Source of the DNA: Punica granatum
Lineage: Eukaryota > Streptophyta > Magnoliopsida > Myrtales > Lythraceae
Direction of reading: 5' to 3'
Assembly: GCF_007655135.1 (NCBI RefSeq)
Contig: NC_045127.1
Coordinates: forward strand, 20,068,199 to 20,132,198
Length of the DNA: 64,000 nucleotides
Below, one piece after another: positions 11,747-23,790 of the stretch. Made by a program: the position numbers and the translations under genes. Every line of letters starts with the position of its first letter. Positions within the stretch are counted from its first letter, which is position 1. The notes under the pieces are model-generated. The model was not told the origin of the DNA, ran no database searches, and was given only the letters and a program-made list of their open reading frames with translations.

Positions 11747-14700
11747 TGTACGGACCAGAATGTGGACTCTCGTCGGGGCCCGCATGCGCGCTTTTGGATC
11801 GCGCAGCTTGGGAGTGTCTACCTTCCAGGGGATGCGTGACGGACACGAGTGAGAAGGAGTCGCCACTACCCGTTTACGACCCGAAGGTCGAGAGCCGGTG
11901 AGTTGCCTGGGTCTACGAGTATGAAACACCAAGTTTTACTAAGGCATTGGTTTGTGCGGAACCGGAAAGTTCGAGTTCGGGGGGTTCACGTTACGTGCGG
12001 GCCTATATCCTGCACGCCTTTTTTGTACTATGGTTTACTAGGCTTGCAGTTTTTATTTCATTTATCGCGTGAATTAAGCTACGCTCAGCTTACATGTCTT
12101 GACACCGAAAATTTGGTGAACTAAACGATGTCGGTTGGGAAGCCGAGAGAGAAGTAGGCCCGCATGTCGGGGAATCAATTCACAATCTTGCGTTACAATT
12201 CATCAAACTATGATGTTTGAATTCCTGCGTGAACCGGAACCGCGAGATCTTGGGATTACCCTTGTCTGGACAAGCATTAAACCGATTCGAATGATTCGAC
12301 TCTTGGACCGTTTGCTCACCAATTGAGATTCTTATAGAATGAATGTACAAATTAAAATTTTTACAATGTGCTCTAAAAAATAATACAACAAATTATAAAT
12401 TACAAATGGTTGAAACTCAGTCAGTTCGCATTCGGTTATTATTCCACCCTAACTTGCCGTGAATTCAAGGAAACACTGAAAAATTGAAATTCAAGCGCTC
12501 TCAGTGAATAGGGCGTTGGACCGTGTGTTCGATGGTTAGGGCGTTGAACCCTAAGTGCAATGAGTCCTATGGGTCAGGCTCGACTTGCATGGACAATCTA
12601 TAGCATAAAAGTAACAAACAACATGTATATTGCAGACAATGTGTTCGTTATTGTCGAGTGTACGTGGATTAACAAATTATTAACCCAGGGGTGTTTTTGC
12701 AAGCAAATGTCATATGTTAAACAAGCAAACGCGTGCAACGCATTTTATATTAGGCTTTGTTTCAAGAACCTGACAGATATGGTATCTGTATTCAAGTTCT
12801 TTGTGTGTGAATTGCTTTTAAAGTTGTTCTGTATTGTGACACTGAATTGCTTACAAGTTAATGTACAACAAGCCTTTTGTCTTAATGCCTAGAACATGAA
12901 GTCCTAACATGCCACTACCCGTGTGTACTTAAGTCAGATGCATGATTGGTCAGGTAGTTGTATTTTGATCCAGAGAACCCGACTAAATACCCGAAGCTAT
13001 GCTAGAATGACAGAAACTCATCAATGGATAGGAAAAGGCTTTGCAAATGAACTTGCACCTGAACAGGTAGCCTATTCTTATCCTGATACCGCAGTGTTTC
13101 TGTCAAACTAACCTTAGGGGTGTCGACAAATTACAAAATGGCGCGTCTGCCGTTGACTTGAAAATTTGTTTTCAATAAAGGAAAATAGCGCAATACGGGC
13201 CACCTCGGCCTGTAACCGGCGCCAACCAATTCCTTGGATATTTCAGGGTTATGTGAGAACCCCGTAAAAGCCAAAGATTCAGTCGATCTATCCGGAAGTG
13301 ATCTATGAAGCACTTTTGTATTCCGACCTGAATTACCTGAAATCAGGTAAAACTCAAGTCAAAACACACAAGTCTTTCCTAGACGTCCATGTTACATCAT
13401 ATCGCGCATCTCAGATTTGAAAGTATGCGGATTTTGAAAAGGGTATTAACACCATTTTGTAATTCGTTGGCGTGAATTACCGGTTAATGGCCAATTCGTG
13501 CATGCTTGTTAAAGTCGAGTGAATTAATCGTGTAAGCGTCCTGATTAACCCGTTCGTGGAATTAATACTTAAGGATTATTGCCGAATGCATTAATTTAGT
13601 AAAAACAATTCGCAACTCGGCGACCAAAATACCCTCAGAGCCAAATGGATCCAAAAAAGTCACCGTTACACGAATCCATCCATGTTATTTGAAAAATAGC
13701 ATTTTAAAGGCGTTTTAAGGCGGGATTTGCGATGATATTGAAATTGCAATTTGCATGAAATCCAAGAACGGAATTAAAATGGGAGGAGGAAGCCTCCTAT
13801 GACCCTAATTGCTTCAAGAGGTTCTCGGCCTCTTCCCTTAAAGGATGACCGAGAGGTCTCCTGACCCGAATCGGATTCTAAGGAGTTTCCTCATCTTGTT
13901 TTAAATCTTTTCTCGCATTCTCAAACAACAAACACGATAAATAACACGTATTTTGACAAAAGTCGGTATCGCCATGATTTGAAAACACATTTAAACGCAC
14001 AAACATGTTATTTAAGGAATCGATAAAACAATACCGACTTCATGAATGCGGGAAAACATAATGAAACACGGGAATCAAACTTGAATCGGGATAAGAAGAC
14101 CGTTCCTTGCCCAAAAAGAGTAGGAGAGCATTCGATCACCTCTCTTGGAGATAAACCCGAGAGCTCTTTTGCTTTCTTGGGGTTCGAAGTCTTCTTGACA
14201 ACGATTCTAATGTTTCACGACATGCTAGCATGTAAATCGAGGATAAACATGCATGATATAATATGAAAATGCATAAAAATACAAACTTGCATGTAATTCA
14301 GTCTTGAACCGCCTTATAACCCCACAAATGCAAAGATAATGTAAAAGTCTTAACTTCTCTAAGTCAATAATGGATATACCTAGCCTCGAAGGTCGAGGAC
14401 AAGTCAGAAAAATGGCTGGAAAAAGCTTGTTGGGGTTCGGATGCCTGGGCGGTACTGTTCACCCGAGAAGGCACCCGATTTTGGCTAGCTTGCGCCGATG
14501 GCTCGGAATGGTTGCACGAGCTAGCCCGGGCTATGACGCCTCCCTAGAGGATGCTGGAGGTGACTACGGGTGGCTCATAACGTGCAAGAACCTGCGTTAA
14601 CTCGAAAAGACAAGAAAACCCGGTAAGCTCAAAACTGTCTTTTTTTAATCCAGTTTGGAAAAGCTTGAGTTTGAGTGGGTTTTAATGGGTTGCATGATGG

Positions 14701-16686
14701 CTTCTTCCTCTGAGAGGATCCCTAGGGAGTGTATGAGAATGTGAACGAGTTAAATCTCCAAGAATGGTCCGGTTTAAGATTTGGCACAGTGCACAAGTCC
14801 GCTGCCACCCGAGATCCGAATCTAGACAGATTCTGGACGAGCTTGGCTCGGGCAGTTAGAGGCTTCAAACGTCAAAACTAACACCACCAATGGATTCGGG
14901 AGGTTGAAAACATGGGGGGTATGTATTTAGTTTGAGGTTCGGGCTAAGTCGGAGGGTAGTCACAGGAAAACGGTTTGTAGGGGAGCTTTGAGAGGGCGGT
15001 CGTTGGACCATTTTTTGTTTGTAGGGGAGCTTTGAGAGGGTTTTTGAGAGAGAATGGCAAGAGTGAAAGTGCATGGAAGAATTGATTAGCTTAATGAACT
15101 TTATGCAATTTATAAGCAAAGCTTAAGTGCAATTAGTGAAAGTAAAGTGTAATTAGGAACTTGCTTAGCAAAATTCGATTAGCTTAATGAAGATGAGGAT
15201 GAATGTCATCAATGTATTCTTCATGAGGAAGAGCCAAATGCATTGAATGCATGGATAGTGATGGTTGAGTGCAAGAAGGACAAAGCTAGATATTTTGCAT
15301 GCAACTTGGCTAGCTTTGTCTAGAGCAAGAGGAAGAAGATGTCGTGGGTCCCGCTTGGGTTGAAGGTAAGTTAGGAAAAAGTCGAGTCTCGATTGATCGT
15401 GCGTTCGAGGTCTGTAGTTCAAATTGAACGTCGACTAGGCGATGTACGCTTTAAAACAGTTCAAATGAGCCCAAGATTGTCATTTTTCGTGAGAACATGC
15501 CTCGGGTTCTTATAAGGCTCGGAAGCCGGTTTTGCTCATTTCAAGTGACCAGAGTGAAGTTAACCGCTTCTAACAGCATATCTTACATCTGCATCCCACG
15601 TTGGTCATTTTGACATGCATTGTTAGTTGGACTGAATAGTTGACCCTTAAGCTGGTATTGCAGATGTGGAGCTGGAGACGTCCTAGGAGGCCAAAACTGG
15701 TTTTCTCATATTGCTTTCTGAGTTGCTCGGGCGATCCGGAGATCACTGTGATCTCCGTTTGTCGAAAACAGACCTTTAAGGACTTGAAAAACACATCTGA
15801 GACCTTTAAAGCATTGCTCAAGAGGCCTAGCTGAGTTTTGCAGTTCAATCCGATGATTCCATATTGAGCCTTGGGATGGCTATCACTATGTAAGGCAGCT
15901 ATCCGGCGTTAAGTTTCCATAAAAAGGACCTCCGGATATGGATTTCCGTTGAAAACAACATTTTCCGCTCCTCGGAGGTCACTCAGGAAACTGAAATGGG
16001 TTATGTTGTCTGATTTTCCCAATTGCGTCTGTCTGCTGTCGTTTTTAGGGCAATGCAGGGTCAACTTCGTTTGCCGATATTCCGTCAAACCAGTCTTCGG
16101 TTATGCATTTTCGAAGAAAGTTATGCTTGTTATGTCGCTCGGAAGTTATTCAAAGTGTCTGCGTGGCTTCCGGGAGACAATTTGAAGCAATGCTCATTCT
16201 CTGTATGTTTGTGGGACATGGCTGTGTCTGACATCCGGCATTAACTTTTCTCTAATAAATCGGCGTTGTTGGACTTCCACTGAAAAGTTATCTGTATACA
16301 AAAAGTTGTTCTGTATATAGCAGATGATCTACAAAATGTGTTTAAAGACACTTTTCATTTGGTTGGCATTTATGTGTATTTTTGGAGTCCAATATTGACT
16401 ATCTTCTGATGGCCGAGCGAACTATCGGAAAATAGCATTGTCCGCAGTGTACTATGAAAACGCCGATTTTGGATGTTGTTGAACTCTCTAGTCACTCTGT
16501 TGGCTTTTGATGACCAATGAAGTTTTTATGTCGTATGCATATGTCATATGCTTGTTTTTGCTGACTTGAGGACAAATAGTGATTTTTTGCTCTGTCAAGC
16601 CTTCTTCTGTGATAACACTCAAGTCGTGGCATTGTTTGTTGTTGATGGACATTGTTTGACTCGTGGACCAAAATGGGGTGCTAACA
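11747..16686 (-). repeat. LTR B: 5' LTR of the LARD-like element, 4940 bp
   Basis: Complete LTR, TG...CA: the minus strand runs from TGTTAGCACCCC at 16686 to GGTCCGTACA at 11747. It is next to a good PBS. Right flank CTCGC (16687-16691) would be the target-site copy; the partner on the left is lost in the deletion at 1460. A TATA-like TTATAAATT lies at 15107-15116 on the minus strand, weaker than in LTR A. Confidence 0.9.
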
Positions 16687-17186
16687 CTCGCTGTTCTAGT
16701 TTACGCAAGAAATCAACCATCATGGTTTGATGAATTATAACGCAAGATAGTGAACCGAATCCCCGACATACAGGCCTACTTCTCTCTCTCGGCTTCTCAA
16801 TCGACATCGTTTAGTTCATAAAATTTTCGGTGTCAAAATGTGTAAGCCAAGTGCAACCTAATTCACACGATAAATGAAATAAAACTGCAAGCCTAGCAAG
16901 CTAGAGTACAGAAATGGCGTGCGGGATATAGGCCAGCACGTAACGTGAACCCCCGAACTCTGACTCTCCAGTTCCGCAAAGACCAAAGCCTTAGCAAAAC
17001 TAGGTGTACCATTACCCCTAGACCCGAGCAACTCACCAGCCCTCGACCTTTGGGTCGTAAACGGGTAGTGCCGACTCCTTCTCACGCGTGTCCGTCACGC
17101 ATCCCCCGAGAAGGTGAACACTCCCAAGCTGTGCAATTTGGTCGCACGCATGCGGGCCCCAATGAGAGCATATTCAAGTCCGTACA
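16687..17186 (+). repeat. LTR 'D', right part (U5 end)
   Basis: Continues the LTR interrupted at 1461: CTCGCTGTTCTAG aligns to CTCGCGGTTCTGG in LTR F (36960). It ends in CCGTACA like the other copies. It is not followed by a PBS but by CCACCAACGGTG, which is mid-LTR sequence. The simplest reading is a solo LTR inserted into another LTR, with CCACC as its right target-site copy. Confidence 0.8.
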
Positions 17187-17865
17187 CCACCAACGGTGCA
17201 ATCCAACTTTTTACAGTCCCATCCCGCATCCTGGGACTAGGTATAACCATTCTCGACTTAGAGGAGCTAGGACTTTCATATTTTTGTTGTGATTAAGGAG
17301 TTATAAGGTGTTTCAAGCATGATTACTTGCAAAAATTCCATTGTTATGCATTTTTCATGTTATATCAAGCATGTTTATCATCATATAACGTGTTAGCATG
17401 TCGAGAAATATTTAAATCGAAGTTGAGGAAACCATCCCGACCTTAAAAAGCCAAGGGACTTCTCGAGTTAACCTCTTGGAGAGGTACCCGAGGGTTTACT
17501 TGACCTTTTTGGGTCAAGAGTGGATTCTTTGCCCCGATTTAAGTCGTTTCCCAAGTTTTTATGTTTTTCCCGCATCCATGAAGTCGGTATCGTTTTATCG
17601 ATTCTATAAATAACGTGTTTGTGCATACTTGTTTGTTTAAATGCGTTTTCCAAATCATGGCGATACCGGCTTTGTTAAATACGTGTCATTTATCATGTTT
17701 AATGTTTGAGTTTGCGAGGAATAGTCGAAATTAGGTTAAAGAGACCGCTTGAAACCCGAAACGGGTCAAAGGAGCTCACGTCTATCCTAAGAGGAAAGAG
17801 CCGAGAGTTCTTTGACCTCAATCGAGTCAAGAACGACCTCTTTGCCTCAATGAAATCCATTTCTA
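17187..17865 (+). repeat. Remnant of the 5' LTR of element E (middle part)
   Basis: Collinear with 28497-29175 of LTR C: CCACCAACGGT, GACTAGGTATAACCATT, and the block ending CTCAATGAAATCCATTTCT. After 17865 the sequence jumps to GCTGATCGACAGCAACC, which is internal leader. About 2 kb of LTR, the PBS and part of the leader are therefore deleted. Confidence 0.75.
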
Positions 17866-17956
17866 GCTGATCGACAGCAACCACACTTGCACGCTTATGG
17901 ATTTCAGGTGATTGTAACTGGCGTCTCACCGTTATTCTACCTAGCTACGAGTAAGG

Positions 17957-20045
17957 ATGGCAAGAGAGCACCCGCCAACTCTTCTTGAAGAGGTCACTTC
18001 CCCGACTGCGGCTCATTCTCAACTCTCGGTGACGCAAGCTCCACAACCTTAGACTCCTGTAGGCATACCACCGATCCCACCACTGACAATACAGTCATCC
18101 TCTAACTCCGGTGATTCTGCTCGGATTACAGCACTGGAGGGAATGGTTAACCAATTGGCAGCCAACATGGCCACCAACATGATAGAGCTCATGGCCTTAC
18201 TCAGAGATCAAAATCGGGCTTCCGTGAGCTACATCCCGCCTCCGAAAAATAGGCAAACAATGGATCCGAATCCAGCGGTCCCTCCGACCTTTGTTTCGAA
18301 AAGTGAGGAGGTATCCTTTTCGGCAATGACACACATACCGGCGGTCTATCCGGTCACTAACCCTTTATCGCCCCCACCTGCAGCTTTTTTATCGGCAGAC
18401 TCCACTGTGCACGCCCCACCGCCATAAGCCATGCCGGTTCAACCCCTAGTTTACATCGTACTGCCTTTAACAGTCCCTACAACGATGAGCGCTCTCACTC
18501 TTGCTCACACTATTGAGCATTTTCCTTTCCAAGCTTCACAACCTTACGTGGGATTCTCCTACCAAACTCTACCGCCACTAAATATTCCTCCCCTTGAACC
18601 CGACACGCCTATTCAGGTAGTCCCTGCTGCTCCACTGATAAACTTTCTTCCGAAAATGGAGACAGTACAGGAGAGGAGACTAAAGAAGAAGGAGGAGACC
18701 ATTAAGGCCCTCCAAGCAGGCAGTTCCCGTTTTGATTACGGCGACTATAATTGGAATCTCTTCCTTGGCATGCGACTGCCCCCTAAGATCAAGATTCCAT
18801 ATTTCACAAGATACGACAGGACCAGGGACCCATGACACCATCTCCGTCATTATCAGAGTAAAATGCTGCCATATTGGGATTACGAGGAATTCGTCATTCA
18901 GACCTTCCAGGATAGTCTTACGGGATCAGTGCTAGATTGGTTTATGACGTTGAAAGCTGCCGACATCCCCCCCTAGACGGATCTCTCCCAGAAGTTCCTT
19001 GACCAGTATTGACTCTGCGCAGAGACATCACCTACTCTCCTCGATCTCAGCATGATGGAGATGAGAGAGAGTCAGACTTTTGAAGCATATGCAACAGAGT
19101 GGCGGGGAAAAGCAGCGAAGCACATTTCCCTGATTACTGAGCGACAGCAAATCCAGCTGTTTTACTCCACGCTCAGGGGTGCATATTATCCACACTTCTA
19201 GGCTCATACCTCCTCATTCTCAGACTTGATCGAAGCTGGGAAAAAGCTTGACATGGGTGTCAAGTTAGGGAGGATTGAAGGCCCATCAAGGAAGAAGGAC
19301 GGAGAAGCATCGAAGAAGTATGCTGCTAGAACATCCAGGAAAGGCAAGGATGCGGCCGTTGGCGCCGTCAACCCATGACGCCAAACTTCGCACCTGATTT
19401 CGGTGGACTACACCCCTGCACCGCAGACTTCTCAGGCATATGCACATCCCATGCATTATATGCAGCCCTACCAAGTGCAACAAGCCTACCCTCCGGCCCC
19501 ACCAATCGTTATTCATCTGCCACCTCCGCAACAGTATACCCCTACTCAAGTCTAGCAAAGCAGGGCCTCGGCTTCGAGATCTCCTCTGCCAGCTCAACAG
19601 GCCCCAGCTCCACAAGCTCAATAGGGTGGTGCTGCTCAACCACGCCAACGCAAGTAGTACACACCTCTACCAATTCCTCCCTCCAACATATTCCGGCTAC
19701 TCCTTGCAGGCAATAAGATCATAACAGAGACGTCCAGTCCCAACTTTGATCCTACGGTGCATAATCAAAATCTGCACTGTGAGTTTCATCAGGGTGCTCC
19801 TGGTCACACCTTGGATAATTGATGGAGATTTTGGGATAAAATTTAGGAGATGATCAATGCGAAGGAGATCTCTTTCAATGTGGTGAAGCCGCTGAATGTG
19901 CGCACAAACCCTCTCCCCGATCATGGATCAAGTTCAGGACCTTCCATCAACATGATTAGCATAGCTGCTATTGGAGATGAAGACAATGTCCGGGAAACTC
20001 CGATTCCGTTCATCATCAACATGCTCCGACGGAAATTGCAATTGC
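17957..20045 (+). pseudogene. Gag of element E, 12 in-frame stops
   Basis: The start ATG at 17957 opens MAREHPPTLLEE, a typical Tat/Ogre gag start. The frame can be followed for about 690 codons. Landmarks are a Pro-rich linker (18200-18650), a Lys/Glu stretch KKKEETIKALQAG near 18690, the gag core with SVLDWFMTLKAADIPP (about 18930-18975), and a His/Cys spacer LHCEFHQGAPGHTLDN at about 19770-19820. In-frame stops are at 18050, 18425, 18833, 18974, 19010, 19199, 19376, 19553, 19622, 19655, 19820 and 19844, with no frame change up to about 20040, where the reading shifts. Gag would form the virus-like particle; this copy cannot be translated. Confidence 0.85.
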
Positions 20046-21294
20046 ATCCGCCCCGTTTGTCATCGAGGTTCCTGCAAAGGAACCATATCAGGACCGCCGA
20101 GTTCCTTGGAATTACAGGGGCAATGTTGCCAATATGGAGCAAGAAAAGAGCGCGATGGGCATCACGCACTCAGGGCGGGTTTATCAAGGTCTAGAGCCTG
20201 CAGACAAAGGGAAAGCTCCTGCTGCTGCATTTCCAGTCGTTCCAGAAGCCACACCACTTCCTGTGAAGAAAGTCACTGAACAAGAAGCCAAAGTCTTCAT
20301 GAAAGTGATCAAAGCAAGTGAGTATAAGGTTGTTGAGTAGATGGGCAAGTCATCAGCCCACATCTCACTCCTTGCTTCACTTCTGAGCTCTGAGCCACAT
20401 CGGGATGCTCTGCTGAAGGTTCTCACGGCTGCACAAGTCCCGAAGGAGACTACACCAGACAGGATAGAGAAAACTGTGAACTCCATCTTCTCGAATCAGA
20501 TCTCCTTTGCCGAGGATGAACTTCCATCTGAAGGTCAGGGACACTTGCGGGCATTGCATATTATTTGCAAGTGTAACAATCACGTTGTCGATCGGGTCAT
20601 GATCAACAACGGCTCTACTCTCAATGTTTGCCCCGTTTCCACGTTGAAACAGATGAACGTGGACATGAGCCATATCCGTGCAAGCAAGACCACTGTCCGA
20701 GTTTTCGACGGCTCTAGGAGGGAAGTGAATGGAGAAATCGACCTCTTGATAGACGTGGGTCCCTACTCATTCTCTGTCATTTTCCAGATCCTCGAGATAC
20801 CTAATGCTTTCAGCCTCTTGCTCGAGAGGCCATGGATTCACGCAGTCGGCGCCATTCCTTCATCGCTGCACCAAAAGCTAAAGTTCTTCGTTGAAGGCAA
20901 GCTCATCACTGTCAACGGCGAAGAAGATTATGCGATCTACAAGGAGATGACAGCCCCTTACATCAGCATTAGGAAATATCAGAACCTCCCATTTCTCTCC
21001 TTCGACACAATCTTAGTGATCCAAGACTACGGAGAAGTCGGTCCATCCTGGGCTGATCGCATGATTAGGAAGGTTTTACTGAAGAACGACTACATTCCAG
21101 GAACGGGACTCGGCGCATGCGCGCAGGGAATCCTCCGACCGATCGAAATGGAAGAATACCGCAATAGGAGGGGACTTGGTTTTCGCCCTTCCTGTCATGA
21201 GATTGTGCAAGCTCGTCATGGAAAGCATCTCCACCATCTTGCTGCACACTACGGGAAGCTTTCCAGGGGCATTTCAGTTCCACCGCTCTCGTAG
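20046..21294 (+). pseudogene. Protease plus G-patch region of element E
   Basis: A frame that runs from about 20046, with one stop at 20338, and is then open for 317 codons from 20341. Retropepsin-type core around residues 85-175 of that part (VDRVMINNGSTLN, then DGSRREVNGEIDL and LLERPWIHAVGAIPSSLHQK). The catalytic motif, DNGS in related elements, reads NNGS here (codon 20605-20607 AAC), so the catalytic Asp is lost. A G-patch follows at residues about 245-285 (YIPGTGLGACAQGI ... MEEYRNRRGLGF), a Tat-lineage trait. The long open stretch is striking in such a decayed element and may be chance. Confidence 0.85.
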
Positions 21295-21842
21295 TTTTTC
21301 CCCGCATCGCCGCAAATCATTGGAGGCACCTCTGATAACCCATCTACTGAATCAGATGACTCCTCTTCGGATATAGTTGAAGCGCTCTTGGCTTTGCCAG
21401 CCATATATGCCGTCACTGAGGAGACATCTTCCAGGGTTCATATCCACCCTGCACGGGAGGATGAGGAGCTTTCCAACTGGACTTTAGTCCCACGCTACTC
21501 GACCATGGTTGCCGATGTGTAAGATGGTCTTTGTATATAATGCTACTCGTATGTCGGTGACGCCATAAGCTGCATGACGGAAGAGAGATTTTGTTATGGC
21601 TTGTTAATAAAATCCCTGCATGCTTTTTGAATCTATGCGTCTAAATTTTCTCTCTCGCACTCACTTCCAGCATTTTAATTTCTAAAACAATTCGCTTTCA
21701 TTTCTAGGCTCCAATCGAATCCAAATCATGGATGCAACAATTCGAATTCATCTTAAACACACCTCGGAAAGTCCCTACCCATATACTTCGGGAAAAGACT
21801 TGACGAGGACGGTCGCGTGCCCGAGATAGAGGAGAGTTTGCA
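21295..21842 (+). other. PR-RT linker of element E
   Basis: Decayed coding sequence between the G-patch and RT. It includes short acidic stretches (DEELSNWTLVPR near 21460-21490) typical of the linker in these elements. No intact frame. Confidence 0.55.
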
Positions 21843-23340
21843 TCGCCTCGAAAATCACCAACTCACCTCAGTCGAGCCAACCGAAGAGATCAACATAGGC
21901 ACTGCAGAAGAACAATGCACCCTATGGATCGGGACGGGCCTTAACCTTGCACAGAAGGCCCGAATGATCGATTTCTTGACGGAGTATTAGGAGGTCTTTG
22001 CTTGGTCATATGCTGATATGCCAGGTTTAGACCCCTCGATCGTGAAGAACTTAATCCCACTCGATACCGAAAAGTTCCCGCCCAAACATCAACACCTACG
22101 GCTACAACGAGCCGACCTTCTCCTTCGCATTAAGGAAGTGGTCATCAAACAGATAGACATGGGATTCCTAGAGGTGTGTAACTACTCCGAATGAGTAGCG
22201 AACATTGTGCCAGTGGAAAAGAAGAACGGGAAAGTCAGAGTCTGCATCGACTATCGAGACCTTAATAGGGCCAGCCCTAAGGAAACTTCCCGCTGCCCAT
22301 ATTGACGACTGCACGTCATATACAATTCTCCTTCATGGACGACTTTTCTGGATACAATCAGATTCAGATAGCTGAGGAGGATAAAGTCAAAACAACGTTC
22401 ATCACAATGTGGGGTACATTCTGCTATAAGGTCATGCATTTCGGTCTCAAAAATGCCGGGGCAACCTATCAGCGGGCGATGGTCACACTCTTTCATGACT
22501 CGATGCATAAAGAGATAGAGGTCTACGTCGATGACATGATTGCCAAGTCCAAGGAAGGGGAAGATCACCTAGTCAATCTCAAGTGACTCTTTAAGCGCCT
22601 CAAGAAGTACAAGCTCTGACTTAACCCTGCAAAGTGCACCTTCGGTATCAAGTCAAGGAAATTGTTAGGGTTTGTAGTCAGCGAAAAGGGCATCGAGGTT
22701 GACCTCAACAAAGTCAAGGCGATCATAGAACTGCCCCCTCCATCGACAGTGCGTGAAGTAATAAGCTTCCTAGGACGACTGAATTACATCGCGCATTTCA
22801 TTGCAAATCTGACAGACAAATACCAACCGCTCTTCTGCCTGCTTCTAAAAAATGCAGGGGTCGAATGGGATGACGAGTGTCAGAAAGCTTTTGATACAGT
22901 CAAGTCATATCTAGTTCAGCCGCCAGTGTTAGTCCCACCTTCACCGGATCGTCATCTCATTTTGTACCTAACAGTACACTGACAATCCATCGGATGCATG
23001 TTAGGGCAAAAGGACGATTCCACACATGCAAAGTGAGCAATTTATTATTTAAGCAAGAAGTTCACTGAAGGGGAGTTCAATTACCCTAAAATAGAGAAAA
23101 TGTGTTACACACTAGTGTGGGTCATGCAAAGGCTCCGGCAATACACTATCTACCATACCATTCGCTTACTGTCAAAGATGGATCCCCTGAAGTATCTGCG
23201 CGACAGTCCGTCCTCCATGAGGAACATAGCAAAATGGCATTGTCAACTGACGGAGTACGACACCAGGTATGTGTCGTGCACATCAGTGAAGGGCCAAGCA
23301 ATAGCAGACCATCTAGTAGAGTTCCCGATCGATGACGACA
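21843..23340 (+). pseudogene. Reverse transcriptase and RNase H of element E
   Basis: RT begins with LENHQLTSVEPTEE and continues through ADMPGLDPSIV, VCIDYRDLNRASPK, FSFMDDFSGYNQI and the catalytic EVYVDDMIAKS (YVDDM at 22524-22538, intact). LLGFVVSEKGIEVD and the RT-connection FLGRLNYIAHFI follow. The first RNase H runs to about 23330 (SKKFTEGEFNYPKIEKMCYTL ... IADHLVEFP). Stops lie at about 21988, 22193, 22583, 22618, 22981 and 23035, with a frame change near 22280. The catalytic site survives but the polyprotein is broken. Confidence 0.9.
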
Positions 23341-23384
23341 CACCGATCAACTCTGACTTTCCAGACGAAGGGATCTTCCAAGTG

Positions 23385-23790
23385 AGCGATGAGGAGGAGA
23401 GTCCTGGGTGGAAGGTGTACTTTGACGACGCAATTAATTCCACCGGGTCTAGTATCGGCACAGTGCTAATATCCCCTGATGGGTGTTATTTCCCTGTTGC
23501 AGCGAAAATTGATTTCCCCTGCACAACAACATAGCCGAATACGAAGCGTGTCTCCTCAGCTTGCAGGCGGCAGTCAACCTCAAAGTCAAGGAGCTAGAAG
23601 TGTTTGGCTATTCCATGCTCACAATCTTTCAGACGCTTAAACAATGGAAGACGAAGGATCCGAACTTGGTGCCGTATCACGAGTACCTCGAAGAGTTGAC
23701 AAAGAACTTCAAGAATATCTCGTTTACGTACACTCCACGCAACGCTGAACTAATTTGCCGATGCACTTGCAACGCTCGCATCCATGGTAA
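23385..23790 (+). pseudogene. Archaeal-type RNase H (aRNH) of element E
   Basis: WKVYFDDAINSTGSSIGTVL, then AEYEACLLSLQAAVNLK and LEVFGYSMLTIFQTLKQWK, ending FTYTPRNAEL. This second RNase H, distinct from the one fused to RT, is specific to Tat-lineage plant elements. The first Asp and the Glu of AEYEA are present. The Asp expected in 'FGDS' is Tyr here (FGYS). A frameshift separates the halves near 23525. Confidence 0.85.

Larger units (their letters stand above)
1462..16686 (-). mobile_element. LARD-like non-autonomous LTR retrotransposon, about 15.2 kb
   Basis: Two direct LTR copies (1462-6340 and 11747-16686) face the minus strand and enclose a 5.4-kb internal region with no recognisable gag or pol. 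A PBS lies next to the right LTR and a PPT next to the left one, so this is one element read on the minus strand, with its 5' LTR on the right. Very long LTRs with a non-coding interior are the hallmark of LARD elements. The LTRs, the PPT string AAAGAGGGGCAAGC and a block at 8550-8760 are shared with coding element E and its LTRs, so I infer that E-like elements supply its proteins. It sits inside LTR D, and the first 143 bp of its left LTR plus the left target site are deleted. Confidence 0.85.
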
